Assembly (NCBI GenBank): GCA_035578155.1
Contig: JAPWDM010000001.1
Location: 13,429,543 to 13,493,542 of the forward strand
Length of the DNA: 64,000 bases
Direction: 5' to 3'
From: Brachynemurus nebulosus
Lineage: Eukaryota; Arthropoda; Insecta; Neuroptera; Myrmeleontidae
Shown here piece after piece: positions 23,460 through 32,789 of the stretch. The stretch's first letter is position 1, and each line of letters starts with the position of its first letter. A model generated the notes under the pieces. It worked only from the letters and a program-made list of their open reading frames with translations, did no database searches and was not told where the DNA came from. Made by a program: the position numbers and the translations under genes.

Positions 23460-25628
23460 ATTCCTCACAGACCACTTTCTTGCATATGCACAAATTTTTA
23501 ATATAATTATAAATTTTACAAGTTAAAAAGTGATCATTGTATACCTATTTTTGTTTAAAACTATACTTAATAAAATAAATTTAAAGAAAAAAAAACCGAT
23601 CTTTTGATTTACACCGATCCCCTAAAAAGAAATCAAACTAATTTTTGATATTATACCTTAAACTTGATGTATATATAAAAATTCCATTTACAATTATGGT
23701 ACACCATATATACTCGTAAATTTTACAAAAATGTATCACTCTGTACATTTTTTTTTAAATCTGTGTGCATATTCTTTGATGTTATTTAATCAGCTAAATC
23801 TTTAATCAACTAAATCAGCTAAAATTGTTACATACTTACGTTATAAATATCTAAGTGTGTATTTTTCTTTTAAATATATAACTTATAAATACTCATGATT
23901 ACTTTACTATATAACTGTAATCACGCGATATCATGTTATAAAATACATAAGAATTTACTCATTTAATGTAAAAATATTTGGTCATCAACAATTAAATAAA
24001 AACGAATTTTTTTTTAAATATATATAGTAATATAATATTTCGCATATATACAGTACTCTGTTAAAAGTACGGGTTTCTACGCCGTTAAAAAACATATATT
24101 TTACAATATCAATATATTGTAAAAAATCATATTTCTTAATATTTTTAAAACTGAATATGTAATATCAAGAATTTAAAACAGTTTTGAAACATTAATTTCT
24201 CCTCATAATATTTTTTTTGTCTTAAATTAATAGCACAATGTTCCATATATTTTAAGAAAATTTTTCTTTTAATATTTTATAACTTATCTAAAAAATTTAT
24301 AGCTATTTTTTATCAAAAAATTTATTACTTGCTATTGTTAAAAAATTAGTTAAATATATCTATAGGTATTAAGTGACCCCTAGTTTTTGTGAAAGACGGT
24401 AGTAAGAGCAATTCATCTTAAATACGAAATTATTTTATCAATGCTAAATAAGCGTTTTTTTCTCATATTATCATACTCCAATATATTGTATATTATTATA
24501 ATTTATAAAAATGTGTTTTATTTATTAAAAAATTTAGCAAAATTTTAAATAATATCGCGTCAAAATAATATTCAGAAGTCAATAAAAGACAATAGCAGTA
24601 AATTTATTAAGATAACTATAAATAAATATTAATCTAATGTTGAAATATTTATTAACAAATAGTACTGCTTAGTAGAAAATTAGGCACCTATTGTTTTGTT
24701 TTCAAATTTACCTTTTTTGCAATTAAAGAAAATTTTAGTAACTATCGATGCCTATATAAAACGATACCCATAAAAGACAAGCATGCTCTGATCTCAACAA
24801 TTTTTTCCCATGTTAAATTTGTATGTTCTTACTTCGCTGAAACTTATTATGTTTATATATTCCCCGCGATATTTTCTACCATAAACAATAGTTATAGCAA
24901 GCTAGGTAGGTATTGAATAAGTATTTTTTGTTTGTTAATTTATTGATGATAGAGAAAAAAAATTTATGATTTTATAGACAGTGAAATACATTTAAACTAT
25001 TTTTTTGCAGTTTAATTTTGTAAAAACACCTAAAAATTATCAGTCACAGACAAATATTTCTAAGCAAACGAATTGAAAATGTAGTTTTATATCATAAGAA
25101 TAAATGCTTATATATAGGGTGGACAGTAAATAACTCTCATAATTTTTAAAGAGCGGATGAAAACTTTAATTTTGGATTACGAAATTTTATTTTTTTTTTT
25201 TCACAGTTAAGCTGCATTCAATTAATTAACCCTTTCCTGCACAGCAGTTTTAGATCATTACTGTGCAAACGATACTTCAAATTAGCAAATCATTAATAAT
25301 ATGGGTGAATACTTATTGGCAAGAATTACATAGTTTGCACATACGTTCTATTGTGTCAGAACGTCAATGGAGCAATGCGATTTAATTGCCTATATTCAGG
25401 AGCAAGCAAAAACATTACCTATTTTAATAGCTTAGAAAATACACATTACATAGTTCGTTGTAAGAACAATCATTTCGGTGATCTTTTTTAACGAATTACT
25501 AAAATTGCTTAAGGACTGTGGTATGTAAGAAATAACAACACTCACATAATTTTAAAATAATTAACATATAGCTATTGGAAAAGTTACAAAGATTTTTTTA
25601 ACAACTTATTAAATGCTGATAGCTTATT
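23460..25628. other. Non-coding spacer between convergent genes, left arm
   Basis: About 2.2 kb of very AT-rich DNA without an open frame worth calling, yet conserved almost base for base in the right arm (about 29244-31412). The only length differences I found are homopolymer runs. It has a 12-T run at 25190-25201 and a GC-richer GAGCGGATG patch near 25152. Function unknown; it may be decayed coding sequence. Confidence 0.6.
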
Positions 25629-26764
25629 TTAATATCTTCTATAGGGTCGTAAGTATAACCCTAAACCCGAAATTTTTTCATCACCATCGTTGGCGACTGT
25701 ATTCTCGTCATCATCAGCTTCTCCTTCGCTCGCAGTATCTTCGTTGTCGCTAGTAGATGTTTTTTCATCATCATTGGATACATATTTTAACACTGGTTCA
25801 ATAATATCATGCTTTTCCAATTCCCTGGTTATTGAGATAATCCGCTTTCCAATGTCACTTTCCTTTAAATTATTAAAATGACTTCGTTTTTTCTCGTTTT
25901 CGATATAATCCGCAAAGCTGGGATTTATAATATGACTCCTTTCCATTAAATTACATATAGTATTAACCATTTCTTCTCCAATTTGCGTCTGAGTCGCTAA
26001 ACTTCTTAGTTCATCAACTAAATGTTTCGGGTCATCAAAATATTCTTCTTCTTCATCAACAGGTTTCGAATGGCCATTATGAAGGTTAGTATTTTCATCA
26101 TCATATTTGAAACGTTTAGCTTCTCCATTTATTGAATTAGATGTTGAAGGTTGGTCCTTTTTTCCGAATTTTTATCTTCTTGTTCTTCATCCTTTGCGCA
26201 TGCGTTCTGAAGCTCTTTGACCATTAATATGTCTAGAGCAGTTTGTAAGAGACCAGCTATCTTTGGAGTAAAACTTGTTTCTTTGTAGTTATCAGGCGAT
26301 GGTAAATGCTTTTGTTCATCAGATCGATTATCTTCGACATTTACCGATTGTAGAATATTATGCGAGTTTTTTAAAGCGTGGAATTTACTTCTGATTGCTT
26401 CTGCTGCAGCCATCATACTTTCATCAAAAGTATTCAAGTTTCTTTTAGATAGATCTGTATCATTTTCGTGTTGATTTTGAAATACTGGTGCTTTATCTTC
26501 CTTTTCTTCATTTCTTGCTTCAAAACTATATTCGGTTTCATTATCATCATTTTCATCATTAGATTTTGACGATTCACTTTGTCTCCTGTTCTCCGCGCTG
26601 TTCACTTGTGTCCCATTATTTACCGTGGTATGTTCAAACTGATTATTTGCGATCTGGTCATTATTGTTTGTTTCATGTTCCTGAGTATGCACTCTTCTTT
26701 TCATATGACGTAAAAGAGAACTTCTCCGCGAAAATGTCTTGTCACAACGTATACAGTTAAACAT
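25629..26764 (-). CDS. Gene B, left copy: C2H2 zinc-finger/acidic protein, two frames
   Basis: Mirror copy of the gene at 28108-29243. The first frame runs from ATG 26762-26764 to a stop at 26129 (211 aa). A second frame, open across the join and ending at 25629, continues in the same style. The join is at the T6 run 26158-26163 (G2A6 in the sense direction), identical in both arms. The N-terminal finger is C4-x2-C7-x12-H20-x5-H26. The only amino-acid difference from the right copy seen is H here versus Y there, in NQFE-H/Y-TTVN. It is transcribed away from the central minisatellite and converges with gene A. See the right copy for the domain description. Confidence 0.7.
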
Positions 26765-26800
26765 TTTGATAGATGTGAAGAGTTCGATTTATAACATAAC

Positions 26801-26861
26801 ACTGATTAGTTTTTATATCGACATGATCTTATATAGTACAACCAGAGCAGAATTGACGTAA
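26801..26861 (-). promoter_or_regulatory. Core promoter of left gene B
   Basis: On the minus strand: TTACGTCA (26854-26861, CRE-like), TATATAAG (26828-26835) and initiator TCAGT (26801-26805). It is the mirror of 28011-28071, and lies between the minisatellite edge and the start codon. Confidence 0.8.
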
Positions 26862-26865
26862 AGTA

Positions 26866-28005
26866 ATGACACCAAAATGCACCAAAGGTGCACCAAATGA
26901 CACCAAACTGCACCAAAGGTGCACCAAATGACACCAAACTGCACCAAAGGTGCACCAAATGACACCAAACCGCACCAAATGACACCAAAATGCACCAAAG
27001 GTGCACCAAATGACACCAAACTGCACCAAAGGTGCACCAAATGACACCAAACTGCACCAAAGGTGCACCAAATGACACCAAACTGCACCAAAGTTGCACC
27101 AAATGACACCAAACTGCACCAAAGTTGCACCAAATGACACCAAACTGCACCAAAGGTGCACCAAATGACACCAAACTGCACCAAAGGTGCACCAAATGAC
27201 ACCAAACTGCACCAAATGACACCAAAATGCACCAAAGTTGCACCAAATGACACCAGACTGCACCAAAGGTGCACCAAACTGCACCAAAGGTGCACCAAAT
27301 GACACCAAACTGCACCAAAGTTGCACCAAATGACACCAAACTGCACCAAAGGTGCAGTTTGGTGTCATTTGGTGCAACTTTGGTGCAGTTTGGTGTCATT
27401 TGGTGCAGTTTGGTGCACCTTTGGTGCAGTCTGGTGTCATTTGGTGCAACTTTGGTGCATTTTGGTGTCATTTGGTGCAGTTTGGTGTCATTTGGTGCAC
27501 CTTTGGTGCAGTTTGGTGTCATTTGGTGCACCTTTGGTGCAGTTTGGTGCACCTTTGGTGCAGTCTGGTGTCATTTGGTGCAACTTTGGTGCATTTTGGT
27601 GTCATTTGGTGCAGTTTGGTGTCATTTGGTGCACCTTTGGTGCAGTTTGGTGTCATTTGGTGCACCTTTGGTGCAGTTTGGTGTCATTTGGTGCAACTTT
27701 GGTGCAGTTTGGTGTCATTTGGTGCAACTTTGGTGCAGTTTGGTGTCATTTGGTGCACCTTTGGTGCAGTTTGGTGTCATTTGGTGCACCTTTGGTGCAG
27801 TTTGGTGTCATTTGGTGCACCTTTGGTGCATTTTGGTGTCATTTGGTGCGGTTTGGTGTCATTTGGTGCACCTTTGGTGCAGTTTGGTGTCATTTGGTGC
27901 ACCTTTGGTGCAGTTTGGTGTCATTTGGTGCAGTTTGGTGTCATTTGGTGCACCTTTGGTGCAGTTTGGTGTCATTTGGTGCACCTTTGGTGCATTTTGG
28001 TGTCA
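26866..28005. repeat. Central 31-bp minisatellite, itself an inverted repeat
   Basis: Left half (26866-27347) repeats GCACCAAATGACACCAAACT plus GCACCAAAGGT (31 bp). The right half (27351-28005) is the reverse complement. Each unit has three CACCAAA boxes spaced 10, 10 and 11 bp, close to one DNA turn. Variants have AAAGTT for AAAGGT or lack one box. GGTGCACC is an 8-bp palindrome at many unit joints. The right half is about 172 bp longer, so unit number has changed since the arms arose. The element's centre of symmetry is CTGCACC-AAA-GGTGCAG at 27341-27357. Because 31 is not a multiple of 3 and the unit has no stop on one strand, it creates long false open frames rich in W, C, V and G. Confidence 0.9.
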
Positions 28006-28010
28006 TTACT

Positions 28011-28071
28011 TTACGTCAATTCTGCTCTGGTTGTACTATATAAGATCATGTCGATATAAAAACTAATCAGT
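28011..28071 (+). promoter_or_regulatory. Core promoter of right gene B
   Basis: TTACGTCA (28011-28018; contains the TGACGT half-site on the minus strand), TATATAAG (28037-28044), then initiator TCAGT (28067-28071), whose A at 28069 is 32 bp from the first T of the TATA box, the ideal distance. It sits at the outer edge of the minisatellite, so the two gene B promoters flank the array divergently. Confidence 0.85.
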
Positions 28072-28107
28072 GTTATGTTATAAATCGAACTCTTCACATC
28101 TATCAAA

Positions 28108-29243
28108 ATGTTTAACTGTATACGTTGTGACAAGACATTTTCGCGGAGAAGTTCTCTTTTACGTCATATGAAAAGAAGAGTGCATACTCAGGAACATGAA
28201 ACAAACAATAATGACCAGATCGCAAATAATCAGTTTGAATATACCACGGTAAATAATGGGACACAAGTGAACAGCGCGGAGAACAGGAGACAAAGTGAAT
28301 CGTCAAAATCTAATGATGAAAATGATGATAATGAAACCGAATATAGTTTTGAAGCAAGAAATGAAGAAAAGGAAGATAAAGCACCAGTATTTCAAAATCA
28401 ACACGAAAATGATACAGATCTATCTAAAAGAAACTTGAATACTTTTGATGAAAGTATGATGGCTGCAGCAGAAGCAATCAGAAGTAAATTCCACGCTTTA
28501 AAAAACTCGCATAATATTCTACAATCGGTAAATGTCGAAGATAATCGATCTGATGAACAAAAGCATTTACCATCGCCTGATAACTACAAAGAAACAAGTT
28601 TTACTCCAAAGATAGCTGGTCTCTTACAAACTGCTCTAGACATATTAATGGTCAAAGAGCTTCAGAACGCATGCGCAAAGGATGAAGAACAAGAAGATAA
28701 AAATTCGGAAAAAAGGACCAACCTTCAACATCTAATTCAATAAATGGAGAAGCTAAACGTTTCAAATATGATGATGAAAATACTAACCTTCATAATGGCC
28801 ATTCGAAACCTGTTGATGAAGAAGAAGAATATTTTGATGACCCGAAACATTTAGTTGATGAACTAAGAAGTTTAGCGACTCAGACGCAAATTGGAGAAGA
28901 AATGGTTAATACTATATGTAATTTAATGGAAAGGAGTCATATTATAAATCCCAGCTTTGCGGATTATATCGAAAACGAGAAAAAACGAAGTCATTTTAAT
29001 AATTTAAAGGAAAGTGACATTGGAAAGCGGATTATCTCAATAACCAGGGAATTGGAAAAGCATGATATTATTGAACCAGTGTTAAAATATGTATCCAATG
29101 ATGATGAAAAAACATCTACTAGCGACAACGAAGATACTGCGAGCGAAGGAGAAGCTGATGATGACGAGAATACAGTCGCCAACGATGGTGATGAAAAAAT
29201 TTCGGGTTTAGGGTTATACTTACGACCCTATAGAAGATATTAA
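28108..29243 (+). CDS. Gene B, right copy: C2H2 zinc-finger/acidic protein, two frames
   Basis: The ATG at 28108 lies 39 nt below the initiator, in context CAAAATG. Frame 1 (28108-28743) encodes 211 aa. A second frame, open from 28701 and ending at 29243, carries the rest. Reading passes smoothly between them at the A6 run 28709-28714 if one base slips, giving about 378 aa. Residues 1-30 form one C2H2 finger (C4, C7, H20, H26). Residues about 35-110 are polar and acidic. A helical stretch follows (AAAEAIRSKFHALKNS; IAGLLQTALDILMVKELQ). After the join come DDPKHLVDELRSLATQTQIG, an acidic Asp/Glu/Ser tail and a basic aromatic end, GLYLRPYRRY. It is probably a nuclear DNA-binding regulator or virion/core-type protein; I cannot decide. 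The same split in both arms implies either programmed slippage or one lesion older than the duplication. Confidence 0.75.
28709..28714 (+). promoter_or_regulatory. G2A6 slippage site joining the two frames of gene B
   Basis: CGGAAAAAAGG: two G then six A. A -1 ribosomal slip or one extra A from polymerase stutter moves reading from the zinc-finger frame into the downstream acidic frame. GA6-type runs are established slippage sites in potyviral RNA synthesis; use of this one is inference. Mirror site at 26158-26163. Confidence 0.5.
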
Positions 29244-31412
29244 AATAAGCTATCAGCATTTAATAAGTTGTTAAAAAAATCTTTGTAACTTTTCCAATAG
29301 CTATATGTTAATTATTTTAAAATTATGTGAGTGTTGTTATTTCTTACATACCACAGTCCTTAAGCAATTTTAGTAATTCGTTAAAAAAGATCACCGAAAT
29401 GATTGTTCTTACAACGAACTATGTAATGTGTATTTTCTAAGCTATTAAAATAGGTAATGTTTTTGCTTGCTCCTGAATATAGGCAATTAAATCGCATTGC
29501 TCCATTGACGTTCTGACACAATAGAACGTATGTGCAAACTATGTAATTCTTGCCAATAAGTATTCACCCATATTATTAATGATTTGCTAATTTGAAGTAT
29601 CGTTTGCACAGTAATGATCTAAAACTGCTGTGCAGGAAAGGGTTAATTAATTGAATGCAGCTTAACTGTGAAAAAAAAAAAAAATAAAATTTCGTAATCC
29701 AAAATTAAAGTTTTCATCCGCTCTTTAAAAATTATGAGAGTTATTTACTGTCCACCCTATATATAAGCATTTATTCTTATGATATAAAACTACATTTTCA
29801 ATTCGTTTGCTTAGAAATATTTGTCTGTGACTGATAATTTTTAGGTGTTTTTACAAAATTAAACTGCAAAAAAATAGTTTAAATGTATTTCACTGTCTAT
29901 AAAATCATAAATTTTTTTTCTCTATCATCAATAAATTAACAAACAAAAAATACTTATTCAATACCTACCTAGCTTGCTATAACTATTGTTTATGGTAGAA
30001 AATATCGCGGGGAATATATAAACATAATAAGTTTCAGCGAAGTAAGAACATACAAATTTAACATGGGAAAAAATTGTTGAGATCAGAGCATGCTTGTCTT
30101 TTATGGGTATCGTTTTATATAGGCATCGATAGTTACTAAAATTTTCTTTAATTGCAAAAAAGGTAAATTTGAAAACAAAACAATAGGTGCCTAATTTTCT
30201 ACTAAGCAGTACTATTTGTTAATAAATATTTCAACATTAGATTAATATTTATTTATAGTTATCTTAATAAATTTACTGCTATTGTCTTTTATTGACTTCT
30301 GAATATTATTTTGACGCGATATTATTTAAAATTTTGCTAAATTTTTTAATAAATAAAACACATTTTTATAAATTATAATAATATACAATATATTGGAGTA
30401 TGATAATATGAGAAAAAAACGCTTATTTAGCATTGATAAAATAATTTCGTATTTAAGATGAATTGCTCTTACTACCGTCTTTCACAAAAACTAGGGGTCA
30501 CTTAATACCTATAGATATATTTAACTAATTTTTTAACAATAGCAAGTAATAAATTTTTTGATAAAAAATAGCTATAAATTTTTTAGATAAGTTATAAAAT
30601 ATTAAAAGAAAAATTTTCTTAAAATATATGGAACATTGTGCTATTAATTTAAGACAAAAAAAATATTATGAGGAGAAATTAATGTTTCAAAACTGTTTTA
30701 AATTCTTGATATTACATATTCAGTTTTAAAAATATTAAGAAATATGATTTTTTACAATATATTGATATTGTAAAATATATGTTTTTTAACGGCGTAGAAA
30801 CCCGTACTTTTAACAGAGTACTGTATATATGCGAAATATTATATTACTATATATATTTAAAAAAAAATTCGTTTTTATTTAATTGTTGATGACCAAATAT
30901 TTTTACATTAAATGAGTAAATTCTTATGTATTTTATAACATGATATCGCGTGATTACAGTTATATAGTAAAGTAATCATGAGTATTTATAAGTTATATAT
31001 TTAAAAGAAAAATACACACTTAGATATTTATAACGTAAGTATGTAACAATTTTAGCTGATTTAGTTGATTAAAGATTTAGCTGATTAAATAACATCAAAG
31101 AATATGCACACAGATTTAAAAAAAATGTACAGAGTGATACATTTTTGTAAAATTTACGAGTATATATGGTGTACCATAATTGTAAATGGAATTTTTATAT
31201 ATACATCAAGTTTAAGGTATAATATCAAAAATTAGTTTGATTTCTTTTTAGGGGATCGGTGTAAATCAAAAGATCGGTTTTTTTTTCTTTAAATTTATTT
31301 TATTAAGTATAGTTTTAAACAAAAATAGGTATACAATGATCACTTTTTAACTTGTAAAATTTATAATTATATTAAAAATTTGTGCATATGCAAGAAAGTG
31401 GTCTGTGAGGAA
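29244..31412. other. Non-coding spacer between convergent genes, right arm
   Basis: Mirror of 23460-25628. A candidate AATAAA for gene B lies at 29683-29688 within an A-rich run, and ATTAAA overlaps the stop at 29239-29244. No other gene signal is seen. Confidence 0.55.
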
Positions 31413-31527
31413 TCAAAGATCACCAATTGAATTTATAATTTTTATTATATATATGTAAAAATTGATACAATATTGAAATTTTTAAAATCCATAGTACAAT
31501 TAAATAATACATTTTGAAGAGAGTAAA

Positions 31528-31926
31528 TTACAAAATTCGCCATTCAGCATCCTCCACGATTTCAAGAAGATCCAACGTTTTGAATTGCAATTTATGAGTT
31601 AGTCCAATGGGTCCATTATTCATAATACCCAGTTTTGGATTGCTTTGCAACCATGCCAGCATCTGCTCGTTCAAATTGTCAAATCTCGCTGGTAACGAAA
31701 TGTATCCAATTTCCAATTCCAATATTGTCTTCATTTTCGATGAATCGAATTTTGACGGCAATTGACTTGCGCCCATTATTTTATATACTTCTCCAATTTC
31801 CATATCAGAAAGTTTAATCCATCGTTTAACAGCACCAAGATGATTCAATTCCTCCACAAAATTTCCAGCCATTTTTTGAATTAAGTTTCTGTTTCCAGAT
31901 GAAGCACCAGTAGTAATGGATTCCAT
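31528..31926 (-). CDS. Gene A, right copy: 132-aa protein of unknown function
   Basis: Mirror of 22947-23345 with the same ATG context (start 31924-31926) and length. The one amino-acid difference is E at the position where the left copy has K (MEIG-E-VYK). The AATAAA signal is at 31441-31446. It is transcribed toward gene B. No recognised domain; the strand-rich middle and acidic C-terminal EIVEDAEWRIL are as in the left copy. Both copies being intact means either could supply the protein. Confidence 0.75.
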   Translation of the reverse strand: MESITTGASSGNRNLIQKMAGNFVEELNHLGAVKRWIKLSDMEIGEVYKIMGASQLPSKFDSSKMKTILELEIGYISLPARFDNLNEQMLAWLQSNPKLGIMNNGPIGLTHKLQFKTLDLLEIVEDAEWRIL

Positions 31927-32017
31927 TGTTGGCAATAATTAATTGTTAACACAACAATTGAAAATTCACAACAATAAGATTTAATGTTTTTTCACTAAAG
32001 TTTCGAACAAAATTGTA

Positions 32018-32072
32018 ACTGAAGAAATTCTGTCGCGCCCTTTTATAGCAGAAAGATAGCCTGATGACGTCA
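32018..32072 (-). promoter_or_regulatory. Core promoter of right gene A
   Basis: Mirror of the left copy: TGACGTCA (32065-32072), TATAAAAG on the minus strand (32040-32047), TCAGT (32018-32022). Confidence 0.8.
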
Positions 32073-32115
32073 TTTATCACACTTTATGTAGCCATGCAGG
32101 TTAAAACCTGTTGCT

Positions 32116-32348
32116 TCATTTTTTGCATATTAGATAGAAATCTCCGCTATTAATAACAGTTTACCTTTAGTGACGTCAGCTGACAATTTATACAAGTTTA
32201 AACCTGTTTTCAGATAAAAATATACAATCATATGATAAAATTCATTTTTGCATATTAGACAGAAATCTCTGCTATTAATATCAGCATTCCTTCTAATGAC
32301 GTCAGCTGACAATTTATACAAGTTTAAACCCGTTTTCAGATAAAAATA
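32116..32348 (-). promoter_or_regulatory. 126-bp upstream duplication carrying CRE sites (right gene A)
   Basis: Two direct copies, mirror of 22525-22757, with TGACGTCA at 32171-32178 and 32297-32304. Retention of both copies in both arms shows the duplication is older than the palindrome or was homogenised. Confidence 0.7.
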
Positions 32349-32783
32349 TTATAAAATTATGAAAGCAACGCCACCTTTTCATGGAATTTTGAATCTAGGT
32401 ACAGAATTCGCGGTGGTTCAGACTAACGACGCTATCAAAGGTGACTGCGCCACCTGTTGACAATTTTTCAAACTTACACACAGGAATCCAGACCAGCAAC
32501 GCTATCAAAGGTGACTGCGTCATCTATTAGGGAATTTACAGGGCTCGAAGGTGGCTGCGCCATCTATTAGGGAATTCTTAGGTTAGAAACAATCTGTTAG
32601 GTTACACCAAATTTCCTTAGGTTCTGTTAGGTTGGATCAAGTTCCGCTAGGCTAGAAAAAAATTTTGCTCCACCCACCACCGGAGGCTTCTAGAACCGCC
32701 TCGGTAGTTTTGCCTCCATCCGAGGTCGCTCAAAAAGTCGGATGGAGGGATGGAGGATCCCGTAGCCCCATATTTCTACTACT

Positions 32784-32789
32784 AAAATC
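32784..32789. repeat. Target-site duplication, right copy (AAAATC)
   Basis: Directly follows ...CTACTACT. Two further bases (AG) also match the left flank plus element start, so an 8-bp duplication is formally possible, but 6 bp leaves perfect terminal repeats. Confidence 0.8.

Larger units (their letters stand above)
22090..32783. mobile_element. Palindromic (head-to-head) Maverick/Polinton-like element
   Basis: A 10,694-bp inverted dimer. The left arm (22090-27347) and right arm (27351-32783) are reverse complements across the spacer AAA. Outside the central minisatellite the arms have the same layout and differ in length only at homopolymers (12 versus 14, and 9 versus 8). Few substitutions were seen: one amino acid in each gene pair and one base in the terminal GC-rich zone. 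Ends are 5'-AGTAGTAGAAATATGGGGCT and its complement, with 6-bp AAAATC duplications outside. Polintons make 6-bp duplications and start with AG, so I infer a Polinton-type integrase acted, possibly in trans. No PolB, integrase, ATPase, protease or capsid frame exists here. Alternatives are an unknown long-TIR transposon or an integrated linear-plasmid or viral genome. Confidence 0.6.

Noticed and set aside
25690..25881. Ser-rich 63-aa frame antisense to gene B (and its mirror at 28991)
   Set aside because: Antisense shadow of the acidic tail of gene B.
26806..28066. Six long open frames (178-265 aa) rich in W, C, V, G through the minisatellite
   Set aside because: The 31-bp unit has no stop in any frame of one strand and 31 is not a multiple of 3, so all three frames stay open by chance. 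The peptides are the same repeat read in rotating phase.
22090..32783. Densovirus or other parvovirus integration
   Set aside because: Rolling-hairpin dimers are palindromic, but no NS1- or VP-like frame is present, and the 6-bp duplication with AG ends fits an integrase better.
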